Shown here piece after piece: positions 1-8,781 of a stretch of 64,000 bases of DNA; position 1 is the stretch's first letter; the number at the start of each line of letters is the position of its first letter. The DNA is taken from contig NC_019729.1 in the NCBI RefSeq assembly GCF_000317475.1, forward strand, positions 634,501 to 698,500, in the 5' to 3' direction. The notes below the pieces were generated by a model. The model made no database searches. It was not told the DNA's origin and worked only from the letters and a program-made list of their open reading frames with translations. A program made the translations under genes and the position numbers. The DNA is from Oscillatoria nigro-viridis PCC 7112. GTDB lineage: Bacteria > Cyanobacteriota > Cyanobacteriia > Cyanobacteriales > Microcoleaceae.

Positions 1-224
1 CCAGCCAGCCTTGCAGTACCCAACACATCACCTTTCGGCGCATTCCCCGCTTCAATCGCCGCAAAAGTCTCCGGCAACATCCGCACCCGACCCGCAGCCA
101 CAGCTTGCCGCACAGTCGGCACCTTCGCTGAAACGTCCACCATTTGGGCTTCCCCGCTGTTGTCGAGGTGAGTTAGCTGTGCCGCATCGGGCAATTTAGA
201 AAAAGTTTGCGAAAGGTCTTGCAT
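1..224 (-). CDS. moaC: Cyclic pyranopterin monophosphate synthase MoaC, 5' part only
   Basis: The reverse strand from the ATG at 224 reads into the window edge for 74 codons without a stop. The N-terminus carries the MoaC signature [18 protein letters not shown], followed by [16 protein letters not shown] and [12 protein letters not shown], which match the family start. MoaC works with MoaA to turn GTP into cyclic pyranopterin monophosphate, the first step of molybdenum cofactor synthesis, in the cytoplasm. The C-terminal half with the rest of the active site lies outside the window, so integrity cannot be judged. Confidence 0.93.
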   Translation of the reverse strand, partial: MQDLSQTFSKLPDAAQLTHLDNSGEAQMVDVSAKVPTVRQAVAAGRVRMLPETFAAIEAGNAPKGDVLGTARLA

Positions 225-302
225 TATTTTGGTAATGGTGTTAATGTTAGATTCTGTGAGAAAAGAACTTAATCAATTTTAGATTAAATCTCAACTCAAC
301 AG

Positions 303-376
303 GGGCTTGTAGCTTAGTTGGATAGAGTGCATGGCTACGAACCATGAGGTCGGGGGTTCGAATCCCTCCAAGCCCA
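303..376 (+). tRNA. tRNA-Arg (anticodon ACG)
   Basis: A full cloverleaf can be folded by eye. The acceptor stem GGGCTTG pairs with CAAGCCC, the anticodon stem CATGG/CCATG encloses the loop CTACGAA with anticodon ACG, and the T-arm GGGGGTTCGAATCCCTC is standard. The discriminator base is A at 376. CCA is not encoded. ACG is normally deaminated to ICG by TadA so that one tRNA reads CGU, CGC and CGA. Confidence 0.96.
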
Positions 377-482
377 CTACTAAAAGTTATGAATTTTGAG
401 TTTTGAGTTTTGAATTAAGAAATTAATTCAACTCAGCATTCAAGGCTCATAACTTTTTTAATTAGTATTTTACAATCAACCT

Positions 483-515
483 CACTCTTTGTGCAACAGG
501 CCCGAAAGCCTGTTG
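483..515 (-). repeat. Dispersed hairpin repeat (AACAGGC..GCCTGTT type)
   Basis: Just beyond the stop of the MFS gene, CAACAGGC (494-501) and GCCTGTTG (508-515) form an 8-bp stem. Read on the minus strand the hairpin is followed by GCACAAAGAGTGA. The same hairpin plus CACAAAG tail occurs near 49810, 51481, 51552 and 51607, so it belongs to a small repeat family that sits at gene ends. It may also act as a terminator, though it lacks a clear T-run. Confidence 0.6.
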
Positions 516-525
516 TTATGCTAAC

Positions 526-1770
526 TCATCGATTCAAAGCATAAATATCTTTGCCTCGACCGATCGCAAATTTCATCGAATTAGACAAGCCCTTGCTAGA
601 CTGAGTAATAAAAACCAGCAAAGCCATGCCAGCGAGTCCAGCCGCCAAACCAAACATATTTCTGTAGCCAACTTGTTCAGCCACAAAGCCTAAAGTCGGC
701 CCAGCCATCGCAATCCCCAAATCAAATCCGCCAATACAAAGCGAAAACAAGCGGCCCCTTTCATGAGGTTCGCACCTGTCCGACATCAGCGTTACCATCA
801 TCGGCATAACCGTACCGCCCGCGCAACCTTCAACCAAAGCTGCTATTAAAAAAGCACTGCTGTTGCTAGCAAAATACAACAATAACATAGATACGGCATA
901 ACAGATTAAGCCGCCAGAAATAAACAAGCCGCGACCGTATTTGTCCGAAGCCCGCCCCGTGACCAACCGTATGCCGAAACTGGCGATAGCCGCGGTAGAA
1001 TAAAATAATCCAGGATTCAAATTAGCCTTAGTTTCTTGGATAAACAAAGGCATAAAAGTGCTCAAAGTTCCAAATACTAAACCAACCACCAATAACACTA
1101 AAGCCGGAATCCGCACTCTCGGATTCCAGAGCATTTCCCAGTATTTTTGGCTATTTTTGTCCTCAGATAGGGAGTCCGATTTTGTTAAACCTGCAAAATT
1201 AGGTTCCGCAATTTTGCAGGTGAAAAATACAGCCGTTGCAGCGAAAACCGCCGACATCGCAAACAAAGGAGTATAACCAACCCAAGCTTGCACAAATCCG
1301 CCAATAGCGGGCCCAACTGCTAGACCAATAGGATTCACCAAGCTCATGTAACCGATTAATTCGCCCCGCTTTCCTGGCGGCGACAAATCTGTTACCAAAG
1401 CGCTGTAAGCTGTAGTAAAAGCGGCGATACTAATGCCGTGAAAAACGCGAATAAGTAACAGTAAGGGGATAGATTGAGCTAACAGGTAGCCCAAAGGGGC
1501 GATCGCAGCGACTGACGCACCTAGAAGCAAAACTTGTTTTCGACCCCTGCTGTCGGCTATTTTACCTAACTGCGGCCTCGATAGCAAAAGTCCGATCGCA
1601 AATGCACCCATCACAAAGCCAATTTGCTGTTTTGTGCCGCCCACAAATTGAACGTACAGGGGCAAAGTTGGCAGCAGCGAAGCCAAACTCGACCAGAATA
1701 GCAGGCCTGCGGTGAATAAAATCAGTAAGCTGCGTCTGGGTTGGGGATCGATGTCCCTAAAAATATTCAA
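526..1770 (-). CDS. MFS transporter (drug/sugar efflux type)
   Basis: This 414-residue integral membrane protein has about 12 hydrophobic segments, the usual size for a major facilitator. The loop between segments 2 and 3 carries the MFS motif A form GKIADSRGRKQV near residue 70, and a weaker copy, GRASDKYGRG, follows in the second half as expected from internal duplication. Proton-coupled export of small molecules at the plasma membrane is the family role; the substrate cannot be read from sequence. It is monocistronic on the minus strand, with a repeat hairpin just after the stop and a heptamer repeat tract upstream. Confidence 0.9.
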   Translation of the reverse strand: MNIFRDIDPQPRRSLLILFTAGLLFWSSLASLLPTLPLYVQFVGGTKQQIGFVMGAFAIGLLLSRPQLGKIADSRGRKQVLLLGASVAAIAPLGYLLAQSIPLLLLIRVFHGISIAAFTTAYSALVTDLSPPGKRGELIGYMSLVNPIGLAVGPAIGGFVQAWVGYTPLFAMSAVFAATAVFFTCKIAEPNFAGLTKSDSLSEDKNSQKYWEMLWNPRVRIPALVLLVVGLVFGTLSTFMPLFIQETKANLNPGLFYSTAAIASFGIRLVTGRASDKYGRGLFISGGLICYAVSMLLLYFASNSSAFLIAALVEGCAGGTVMPMMVTLMSDRCEPHERGRLFSLCIGGFDLGIAMAGPTLGFVAEQVGYRNMFGLAAGLAGMALLVFITQSSKGLSNSMKFAIGRGKDIYALNR

Positions 1771-1870
1771 GATGCTAATTCCCTTTAAATCTTCCGAGTG
1801 CGCTCAAAGTAAGTTCGAGTGTCTCTATCATTGTGTTACAAATTCTTAAGATTTGCACCAAAAAAGTTGA

Positions 1871-1962
1871 TATTCGACTCACTGTCAACCGTCAACCGTC
1901 AACTGTCAACTGTCAACTTTTAACCGTCAACCGTCAACTGTCAACTCTCAACTCTCAAAAAA
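1871..1962 (+). repeat. Heptameric short tandem repeats (GTCAACT/GTCAACC)
   Basis: About twelve near-perfect 7-bp units (GTCAACC, GTCAACT, with ACTCTCA variants at the end) lie between the divergently placed MFS start and the glycosyltransferase stop. This is the short tandemly repeated repetitive DNA typical of filamentous cyanobacteria. No coding potential is claimed. Confidence 0.85.
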
Positions 1963-1970
1963 GAGCATTT

Positions 1971-3158
1971 TTACCAATCAACCTCAGCCCTTTCCTCCAC
2001 CACCCGTTCATAAACCCACTCGGTTTCCATCGCCAACTTCGGCCAACTAAACCGACGTTCCAAATCCTCATAAGCATTGTCAACCAACCACTGCGCGTAA
2101 CCCGGATTTTTCAAAACCTCCAAAATTCCCCAAGCCAAAGAATCCCGATTGTTTGCCTCAGTAACAACGCCAGTTTTAGTGTGCAGCACCACCTCTGGAA
2201 GTCCGCCCGCATCCGAAACCACCACAGGCACTCTTGCAGCAAAGCTTTCTAACGCTACAATCCCAAAAGGTTCGTAAAGACTGGGGAAAACCGCGCAGTC
2301 AGCCACCGTCTGGAATTTGTCGAGATGTTCCTCAAACATGAACCCAGTAAAATAACACTTATTCCAAATTCCTAAATCCCAAGCTAAATGTTTGAGATGG
2401 TCTGTATTGCCGCCGCCAACAATTACAATTTTCGCTTCCCCCCCCATTTCCCAAATTACTTTAGGTGCAGCATTGAGAAATACACTAATGCCTTTTTCAT
2501 AGCTAATTCTTCCTACATAATAGACAATTTTCTCATCATCAGCAGCAAACCTGCGGCGGAAATCCATCGCGTCAAATTCGTGCCACCTGGGCTTTTTATC
2601 AGGTCTAATTCCGTTGTAAATTACCTCTATTTTGTTCCAAGGAGTCGATAGTACCCGTTCGGCTTCCCGCCGCATATAATCACTGCAAACAATTACTCGC
2701 CAAGCGTTGTAAGCGAGGTCGTTTTCCTTGGCGTGAATGTAGCGCTGCCCTTCATTGTGAATGCCGTTGAAGCGCCCGTATTCGGTGGCGTGGATGGTGG
2801 CAATTAGCGGTACTTTAAAGGTATGCTTGAGGGCGATCGCCGCATCTCCCACTAACCAATCGTGAGCGTGGATGATATCAAAAGGGCCTTCCTCAAGCAT
2901 CAGTTTCCCGCCTTGGTGGCCCATGCTTTGGTTGAGGTTCGCCACCCAGTGAAAAAAGTCCCTGGCATGCCCCACAACCACCCGATGCACACGTATTCCT
3001 TCCACCACTTCGTACATCGGCGCGTGGCCGAACTCTACTGTAATTAAGTGAATTTCGTGTCCCAGCTTCACCAATTCTGGATATAGTTCCGATACGTGGC
3101 GGGCGATACCGCCTACGATTCTGGGAGGAAACTCCCATGCCAATACCAAAATTTTCAT
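1971..3158 (-). CDS. Glycosyltransferase family 4 (GT-B fold)
   Basis: This 395-residue protein starts MKILVLAWEFPPRIVGGIARHV, with the glycine-rich N-terminal loop of GT4/GT5 enzymes (G16-G17). The C-terminal Rossmann domain has the GT4 EX7E motif EPFGIVALE (E296 and E304) and then DAGGLPEVV. Such enzymes move a sugar from a nucleotide-sugar donor, and the closest look is to glycogen-synthase-like and mannosyl-type GT4 proteins. Donor and acceptor cannot be assigned. The gene stands alone, with 250 bp of non-coding sequence between it and the upstream DUF2079 gene; a sugar-related membrane protein next door suggests a cell-envelope or polysaccharide role (inference). Confidence 0.9.
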   Translation of the reverse strand: MKILVLAWEFPPRIVGGIARHVSELYPELVKLGHEIHLITVEFGHAPMYEVVEGIRVHRVVVGHARDFFHWVANLNQSMGHQGGKLMLEEGPFDIIHAHDWLVGDAAIALKHTFKVPLIATIHATEYGRFNGIHNEGQRYIHAKENDLAYNAWRVIVCSDYMRREAERVLSTPWNKIEVIYNGIRPDKKPRWHEFDAMDFRRRFAADDEKIVYYVGRISYEKGISVFLNAAPKVIWEMGGEAKIVIVGGGNTDHLKHLAWDLGIWNKCYFTGFMFEEHLDKFQTVADCAVFPSLYEPFGIVALESFAARVPVVVSDAGGLPEVVLHTKTGVVTEANNRDSLAWGILEVLKNPGYAQWLVDNAYEDLERRFSWPKLAMETEWVYERVVEERAEVDW

Positions 3159-3407
3159 CTTTCTCCCTCCAAATAATTTATATAACTTAATGTTTAGGAT
3201 TAACAGATTTATTGTAAAATGACAGCCCTCAAATTTGAGTCATCGTAAGTTGATGCCCAATGCCTGACTTTTGGCAGCAACAAAGACAGAAAATCATGAC
3301 TAAACCAGGTTTTTGCATGAAATTGCTCGATCGCCATTACCTGAAAAAAACAGGTTTCCTCAAGATTTGAGCCAGTGAGGGAAGCAATGGCGATCGTAGC
3401 TACCCGC

Positions 3408-5132
3408 TTACCGTTTCTTCAAAATCGGCTCCAATTCGCGGCGAAAACTGGTCCAAGCAGCAACCGATGCGGAATTAGAAACAGCACCCTGACGCATCAA
3501 AATCGCGCCGTCTTCAAAGCCAATAATTCCGTAATCTCCCGATTTGGACATTCGATCGATCGCCGGTACGATTTCCCGCAACTGTCCCCGTTCCGCGCGA
3601 AACGCAGCCTGATACTGCTGTAACTGCCAGATATCGGCAATTACATATTGCATTTTCACTGCCTTCCCCGCATCATTGCGGAGTTCAAACATCGGAAACC
3701 TGAGAATTTCCCGCCTGCTTGACAAAATCGGCACAATAGTATTCGTCGCTGCCACGCTAGCATCAGCAGGAATTTGAGCCAATAGCGGCCGCACTTGCAA
3801 AACGTGCTGCCATTGTCTGACGAGAGGAACCTGCACCCAAGGATCGATCGCATCGGGCAAAATCAAAGAAAAAGTCCGATTGGGGTTAGAAGTGAAGGTA
3901 AAAAATAGCGACAAACAGATGCAAAACGCCCAAAATCGGCGAAATTTTGAAGATGAAGGCAGAGGAAATAAAGCAGAAGGAAAACGCAAAAACATTCTTT
4001 CCTCTCTCACCATTCTATCTTCTTCCTTTTGACGGTCAGCCCACCACAGAATCGCCCCATAAAAAAGCCCTGGAACCACAGTCATCGCATAGCGAATATT
4101 AATCGCCAGCACAGACTCTCCTTTCGCTAAAAATAGCTTCAGCAGCGGAAATCCAGCTATCATCCAAGACGCAGGGGCGAAAGCTGGCACCAAAGCTAAT
4201 GGCAACCACTGGCCAAGCAGGTATCTAATCTTACCAAAAAACGGCGTAAATAACTGAGCCACCAACCGCCCCGGATTGCTCACCATTCCCCAAATAATTT
4301 CTAGAGTAGAAGCTTCATCTCCATCGGCATATTGGCCGAAGCGCTCTATCATAAACCGCTGGGATATATCAGCAGAAAACAAAGGCATAATCAGATTGGT
4401 CAGGACGATCGTGTAACCAAAACTGAGTATGCAGACAGCCAAACCAGTCCGAGGGTAGCGCCGGCTCAAAATCAGGTAAACTCCGACGCCAAATAAAACA
4501 ACTCCCGCATCTTCTCGCACGGCCAAAATTAAAGTTGCCAGAATCCCAAACAAGGGCCAGCAGCGCTTCTCCATAGCCAGCAGCAAGCCAAAGACATACA
4601 GCGGGATTTGACAAACATCGTGAAAATTGCCCAAAGTCGGGCCGATGACCGCGTTAGCGCAGTAATAGCTCACAACAATTGTCGCCGACAGCCTCGGTTC
4701 CAGATAGTGTCTGGCGAGAGCATAGAGCACTCCTCCAGCCGCCGTAATTAAAGTCACCTGCAACACCGTCAAAGTGACGGGCGAGGGAAACAGCGAGTAA
4801 ATTGGCAGCCACAGCATTAGCGCCGGGGTGAAATGCTGCCCCAATCGGTAGTAAGATACGGACGGGAGCTGATTTTGGTGAACCACATTAGTGGACAAAG
4901 CCGAAGAGAGGGAACTCTCAAACAAGTGACCCCGAGTGCCGTTCCAAAAAAGTTGATTGAAAATTCCTTGGTCGTAAGTAGCGTAAAAGCTGTAGTAGCG
5001 GTGCAGGGTCAGCAACAGGCACAGCACAAAAAAGGCGGCCGCCACTTGAACCACCACCCGCAGCGACTCATTTTTCTTCCATCTCAAAAATATCATCTGC
5101 CCGCTTGTAATGAAATTATCGGACAATAGCAT
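3408..5132 (-). CDS. DUF2079 family polytopic membrane protein
   Basis: This 574-residue protein has around ten to twelve hydrophobic helices. The N-terminal block YATYDQGIFNQLFWN, then SYYRLGQHFTPAL and LQVTLITAAGGVLYALA, is the recognisable signature of DUF2079 membrane proteins, which resemble GT-C type glycosyltransferases in layout. Function is unknown; a lipid-linked sugar transfer role is a guess from fold and from the GT4 neighbour. A hydrophilic K/E/R-rich insertion near residues 360-385 breaks the membrane region. It is divergent from sasA with about 50 bp between the two starts, so the promoters must overlap. Confidence 0.85.
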   Translation of the reverse strand: MLLSDNFITSGQMIFLRWKKNESLRVVVQVAAAFFVLCLLLTLHRYYSFYATYDQGIFNQLFWNGTRGHLFESSLSSALSTNVVHQNQLPSVSYYRLGQHFTPALMLWLPIYSLFPSPVTLTVLQVTLITAAGGVLYALARHYLEPRLSATIVVSYYCANAVIGPTLGNFHDVCQIPLYVFGLLLAMEKRCWPLFGILATLILAVREDAGVVLFGVGVYLILSRRYPRTGLAVCILSFGYTIVLTNLIMPLFSADISQRFMIERFGQYADGDEASTLEIIWGMVSNPGRLVAQLFTPFFGKIRYLLGQWLPLALVPAFAPASWMIAGFPLLKLFLAKGESVLAINIRYAMTVVPGLFYGAILWWADRQKEEDRMVREERMFLRFPSALFPLPSSSKFRRFWAFCICLSLFFTFTSNPNRTFSLILPDAIDPWVQVPLVRQWQHVLQVRPLLAQIPADASVAATNTIVPILSSRREILRFPMFELRNDAGKAVKMQYVIADIWQLQQYQAAFRAERGQLREIVPAIDRMSKSGDYGIIGFEDGAILMRQGAVSNSASVAAWTSFRRELEPILKKR

Positions 5133-5185
5133 AAATCTAAAGTAAGTATTAAATTAAAGTAGAAGTGAAATAACTCGGCTCGGCA

Positions 5186-6424
5186 ATGCTCAATTATTTT
5201 CACCCGATCGAAAAGCTCAACAGCGTCCATCCCGCACTCGGCACCAGCGCCACTGACTGTTCTCCCGAACAGCCGGCCAATTCCGCACCGCTTTTACAGC
5301 TTTTGCTGTTTGTAGACAAGCGTCCCTCTTCCCGGGAACAGACCAGACACATCCGCAAGTCCCTAAAGGATTTGAAGGCAGACTACGACTTTGAGCTTCA
5401 AATCATCGACGTAGGAGAACAGCCCGATTTAGCCGAACACTTTAAACTTGTAGCCACTCCCTCGCTGCTCAAAATTCATCCCGAGCCCCGACAAACCCTC
5501 GCCGGCAGCAATTTAATCGCCCAACTCGAACACTGGTGGCCCCGGTGGAAGCGTTCTGTAGAAGAATACGCAGCTCAGCAGCAGTCGGCTGCAGCTCTTG
5601 CGGAAACCCTGACTGAATCAAAACCCATCTATTCCGTTGCTTGCGCCGCCGAACTCGTGCAGCTTTCTGATGAAGTTTTTCGCCTCAAACAGGAAAAAGA
5701 ACACCTGCAAGAGCAGTTGCAGTTGAAAGACCGGATTATTGCGATGCTAGCTCACGACTTGCGTAATCCCTTGACGGCCGCATCTTTGGCTTTGGAGACT
5801 TTGGAGTCAAGTCAGAAGGTGAAAGAGGGAGAAAAGTCGCGTTTGACAGCGAGTCTGGCGGCTCATTTGATGAAACAAGCCCGCCGCCAAATCCGAATTG
5901 TCGATCGTATGATTACAGATATCCTGCAAGCAGCCCGGGGTACAAATGCTCAACTCCACATTGAACCAAAAAGAATCGAACTAGGGGCGATTTGTCAAGA
6001 TGTCATCTTGCAGTTTCAAGACAAATTTCAGGCGAAAAGTCTGAACTTAGAAACAGACATTCCCGCAGATTTGCCCTTGGTTTATGCCGATCCCGATCGC
6101 ATCAAACAAGTCATAGTCAACCTGCTTGACAACGCCAGCAAGTACACCCCAGACCGAGGAACAGTTAATCTTTCAATTCTCCACCGCACCGCTTACAAAG
6201 TTCAAGTCAGCATTTGCAACAGCGGCCCGGGAATTCCTGAAGAAGATTGCGCGAGCATTTTTGAAGACAGCTTTCGCTTGCAGCGAGATAAATCAACAGA
6301 CGGTTACGGCATTGGACTGTCTCTGTGCCAAGGCATCATCCGCGCCCACTACGGTCAAATTTGGGTAGACTCTGTACCCGATAGAGGCAGTTGTTTTCAC
6401 TTTACTCTTCCCGTCCAAAAATAA
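5186..6424 (+). CDS. sasA: Circadian output histidine kinase SasA
   Basis: The 412-residue protein joins an N-terminal KaiB-like thioredoxin-fold sensor (about residues 36-120, [20 protein letters not shown] through [10 protein letters not shown]) to a coiled linker and a histidine kinase core. The phospho-acceptor is H190 in [13 protein letters not shown]. The N box [14 protein letters not shown] and glycine boxes GPGIPEEDC and [11 protein letters not shown] are intact. In the Kai clock, SasA docks on KaiC through the KaiB-like domain, autophosphorylates and phosphorylates RpaA to drive clock-controlled transcription. It is cytoplasmic with no membrane segment. The start ATG at 5186 gives an N-terminal tail of about 35 residues before the domain, slightly longer than usual. 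Confidence 0.95.
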   Translation: MLNYFHPIEKLNSVHPALGTSATDCSPEQPANSAPLLQLLLFVDKRPSSREQTRHIRKSLKDLKADYDFELQIIDVGEQPDLAEHFKLVATPSLLKIHPEPRQTLAGSNLIAQLEHWWPRWKRSVEEYAAQQQSAAALAETLTESKPIYSVACAAELVQLSDEVFRLKQEKEHLQEQLQLKDRIIAMLAHDLRNPLTAASLALETLESSQKVKEGEKSRLTASLAAHLMKQARRQIRIVDRMITDILQAARGTNAQLHIEPKRIELGAICQDVILQFQDKFQAKSLNLETDIPADLPLVYADPDRIKQVIVNLLDNASKYTPDRGTVNLSILHRTAYKVQVSICNSGPGIPEEDCASIFEDSFRLQRDKSTDGYGIGLSLCQGIIRAHYGQIWVDSVPDRGSCFHFTLPVQK

Positions 6425-6568
6425 AAGTTAGCTGTCAGTTGTCAGTTAACCGTTGTCAGTAGCAACCGAATGTGATAATACAGCAAACGCGCCCGACGGT
6501 TAGGACGTTCTTAATTCCTAAAACCCTTGCGGAAGATTGCTTCTTGCTTCTGACTTCTGGTATACAGC

Positions 6569-6973
6569 TCAACTTTTCCGCAGTGCATCAATAATCTGTG
6601 CGTTTGCCTTGGGAAAAGTAAATTGGTCAATTTCATCGAGTGTCACCCAGCGAATTTCATCGCATTCGATCGTTTGCGGTTCCCCGCTGACGTGGCGGCA
6701 GTGGTGCACGTATAGTCTAACTGTAAATTTAGTGTAGTCGTGGTCAATTGTAATCAAGCGATCGCCAACTTCTACAACAATCCCCAACTCCTCCATAATT
6801 TCCCGTTTTATGCAAGCTTCGATCGTTTCCCCAGGCTCTATTTTTCCGCCCGGAAACTCCCAGAAACCCCCGTGCAGTCCATGTTGTCGGCGCTTGTCAA
6901 TCAAAATTTGTTGGCGATCGTTCCAGATTGCAGCAACGCCGATAACTTTGTGGGCAACAGGAGAAACAGACAT
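6569..6973 (-). CDS. mutT: NUDIX hydrolase, MutT-like 8-oxo-dGTP diphosphatase
   Basis: This 134-residue protein has a complete Nudix box: GG at 42-43, E51-equivalent spacing, then REIMEELGI with R57, E58, E61 and E62. The preceding LHGGFWEFPGGK is typical of MutT proteins that clean 8-oxo-dGTP from the nucleotide pool and so prevent A:T to C:G mutations. The short length and absence of extra domains fit the MutT family; other nucleotide substrates remain possible. It is a single gene on the minus strand, convergent with sasA, with tandem GGGAATT repeats upstream. Confidence 0.88.
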   Translation of the reverse strand: MSVSPVAHKVIGVAAIWNDRQQILIDKRRQHGLHGGFWEFPGGKIEPGETIEACIKREIMEELGIVVEVGDRLITIDHDYTKFTVRLYVHHCRHVSGEPQTIECDEIRWVTLDEIDQFTFPKANAQIIDALRKS

Positions 6974-6980
6974 ATTAATT

Positions 6981-7091
6981 AGGAATTGGGAATTGGGAAT
7001 TGGGAATTTAAGAATAATATCAATAATTATTCAATTATTTAATCTAAAACCTAAAATCTAAAATCTAAAATCTAAAATCTAAAATCTAAAA
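6981..7091 (+). repeat. Two heptamer repeat tracts (GGGAATT and AAAATCT)
   Basis: Four copies of GGGAATT (6981-7008) are followed by AT-rich sequence and then about seven copies of AAAATCT (7041-7091). The AAAATCT unit recurs near 44967, 54500-54593, 55515 and 57660, making it the commonest tandem repeat in this window. Confidence 0.85.
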
Positions 7092-7095
7092 TATT

Positions 7096-7122
7096 AAGCC
7101 CCCATCTTGCGAGGGGGGGCTT
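7096..7122 (-). terminator. Putative terminator hairpin after the DUF760 gene
   Basis: AAGCCCCC and GGGGGGCTT form a strong G/C stem about 35 bp past the stop of the minus-strand DUF760 gene. On that strand the hairpin is followed by AATATTTT, a weak T-run. It would stop transcripts before the repeat tract and mutT. Confidence 0.5.
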
Positions 7123-7154
7123 GACACTTGGCTCACTTAAATGTTAAGAATCTA

Positions 7155-7496
7155 CTAATCGTCCGAGCCATGTCTCTCACTGGCTTGTATGGACTTTTCA
7201 AAAGTCATTCGCTGTTCGGCATTTTTCAGGAAATAACCGCTAATCATAGCCGAGGCGAGCAATCTACCCAAATGTTCGCGACTGGTAGTCACTGTCACCC
7301 CGAAGTGTTCCGAAGGCAAATTCCCCAAAAGTCCAACAATATTTCGCTCCATTACTTGAAACACTTCGTGAGAAGTCGGCTTAGACAACTGAGAAACTGT
7401 GTCGGGAGCCATTGACTGCACGTATTGCCATAATAAGTTGGTATTTTCTCCGTCTTCTTCAAAGAATTCTGGGGATTTATTAGATGAGTTGCTCAC
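7155..7496 (-). CDS. DUF760 family protein
   Basis: This 113-residue soluble protein contains LWQYVQSMAPDTVSQLSKP and the core GLLGNLPSEHFGVTV, TTSREHLGRLLASAMISGYF, which are characteristic of DUF760, a family of cyanobacteria and plastids with no proven function. An acidic, serine-rich N-terminal tail precedes the domain. It stands alone between mutT and the sigma factor gene on the same strand. No catalytic motif is visible. Confidence 0.85.
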   Translation of the reverse strand: MSNSSNKSPEFFEEDGENTNLLWQYVQSMAPDTVSQLSKPTSHEVFQVMERNIVGLLGNLPSEHFGVTVTTSREHLGRLLASAMISGYFLKNAEQRMTFEKSIQASERHGSDD

Positions 7497-7666
7497 GAGT
7501 ACCTCCGTTTCAGAGACAGCTTGTTATGTTAGACGCGGGCGGTTAAATTAAATAACCCTTATCAGATCGCTGCCGATCTTTATTACTAAGTCATTACTAA
7601 TGTAGCAGGACAGTCATAGCAACCAAGTGGGCACAACCGAATTAAAAGCGGCGGTTTTTACGATTT

Positions 7667-7716
7667 TAGATTGGGGATTGCAAGTGGGGGGGACCCGATC
7701 GCCAATCCCCAATCTA
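7667..7716 (-). terminator. Inverted repeat ending the sigma factor transcript
   Basis: TAGATTGGGGATTG (7667-7680) is perfectly complementary to CAATCCCCAATCTA (7703-7716) and abuts the sigma gene stop at 7718. The loop is 22 nt. The placement suggests a terminator or a 3'-stabilising hairpin. Confidence 0.65.
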
Positions 7717-7717
7717 C

Positions 7718-8677
7718 CTAGCTGGCTAGATAATCGTTGATATCTTGCTTGCGCTTGCGGAGTTTGGTCAAAGCTTCCCGTTCTATTTGCCGCACTCGTT
7801 CCCGACTGATGTTGAGACGATCGCCTATTTTGGCCAAAGTTAGGGTTTGCCCGTCTTCTAAACCGAACCGCAAGGCGAGCACTTCTCGCTGTTGCTGAGT
7901 CAGTTCCGCCATTAGCTGGTCTAAGTCAGTCCGCAGGGAAGATTGCAGGGCAAAATCTTCCGGGGTAGTACCCGTATCTTCCAACAAATCGCCCAACTCT
8001 GTATCTTGATTGTCTCCCACGCGCAAGTCCAGGGAAAGTGGCAGGCGCGCCCGATCGAGATATTCGCGAATCTGTTTGGGAGTCAATTCTAGCTCTGATG
8101 CCAATTCAGCAGCCGTGGCCGCGCGACCGAGCTGTTGAGCAAGTTGGCGCTGAGCCTTTTTAATTTTGTTGAGCTTTTCGGTGATGTGGATCGGCAAGCG
8201 GATGGTGCGGCCTTTTTCGGCGATCGCCCGGGTAATTGCCTGACGAATCCACCAATAAGCATAAGTAGAAAATCTGTAGCCCTTAGTCGGGTCAAATTTT
8301 TCTACTCCCCGCTGCATCCCGATCGTGCCTTCCTGAATTAGATCCAGTAAATCTACGTTGCGCTTGATATATTTTTTGGCAACAGAGACTACCAGGCGGA
8401 GATTCGCTTCCACCATTTGGCGTTTTGCCCTTTCCCCCTGCTCGATCGTCCGCTGCAACTGTGCCTCAGACAGCCCAACTGCCTGTGCCCATTCAGCCGC
8501 CGTCGGGTCGCGGCCTAACTCTTCGGCTAAAATATTTTTCTCCTGATGCAGTGCGGTTGAGCGCTGTACCTGTTTCCCGTAGAGTATTTCTTGCTCATGG
8601 GTCAACAAGGGAACGCGGCCGATTTCCCGCAAGTAAGCGCGAACAGAATCTGTATCTGAGGACTTAAGAGTTTTCAT
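7718..8677 (-). CDS. Group 2 RNA polymerase sigma-70 factor (RpoD-like)
   Basis: The protein opens [19 protein letters not shown] (region 1.2), has [10 protein letters not shown] and [19 protein letters not shown] (regions 2.2-2.4), and ends with the region 4 helix-turn-helix [19 protein letters not shown]. It lacks the long region 1.1 of the primary sigma factor, so it is a non-essential group 2 type (SigB/C/D/E class), used for stress, light or nutrient responses. The ATG at 8677 is preferred because it has a GGGA Shine-Dalgarno-like site in CAGCGGGAAAAGCTC; an earlier TTG at 8728 would put a strong hairpin inside the coding region. Which Sig paralogue it is cannot be settled by eye. Confidence 0.93.
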   Translation of the reverse strand: MKTLKSSDTDSVRAYLREIGRVPLLTHEQEILYGKQVQRSTALHQEKNILAEELGRDPTAAEWAQAVGLSEAQLQRTIEQGERAKRQMVEANLRLVVSVAKKYIKRNVDLLDLIQEGTIGMQRGVEKFDPTKGYRFSTYAYWWIRQAITRAIAEKGRTIRLPIHITEKLNKIKKAQRQLAQQLGRAATAAELASELELTPKQIREYLDRARLPLSLDLRVGDNQDTELGDLLEDTGTTPEDFALQSSLRTDLDQLMAELTQQQREVLALRFGLEDGQTLTLAKIGDRLNISRERVRQIEREALTKLRKRKQDINDYLAS

Positions 8678-8710
8678 GAGCTTTTCCCGCTGAGGATCTG
8701 TGCCTCTAAA

Positions 8711-8781
8711 GGTTTGCGGTAGTGGCAAACCCCTAGCTTTAGCTGGGAAGGAAAGCGGGCGGGGACTTGCGCTTTCCTTCC
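8711..8781 (-). promoter_or_regulatory. Three consecutive hairpins in the sigma factor 5' leader
   Basis: Going upstream from the sigma start there are three adjacent stems: GGTTTGC/GCAAACC (8711-8717 with 8725-8731), CCC(T)AGC/GCTGGG (8731-8747), and a perfect 12-bp pair GGAAGGAAAGCG/CGCTTTCCTTCC (8746-8757 with 8770-8781). Such a packed leader could control translation or stability of the sigma mRNA, or could be a palindromic repeat element. It matches no riboswitch class I recognise. Confidence 0.5.

Noticed and set aside
1833-2252. 139-codon plus-strand frame starting in heptamer repeats
   Set aside because: It consists of translated repeat (VNRQLSTLNSQ) and the antisense of the glycosyltransferase gene.
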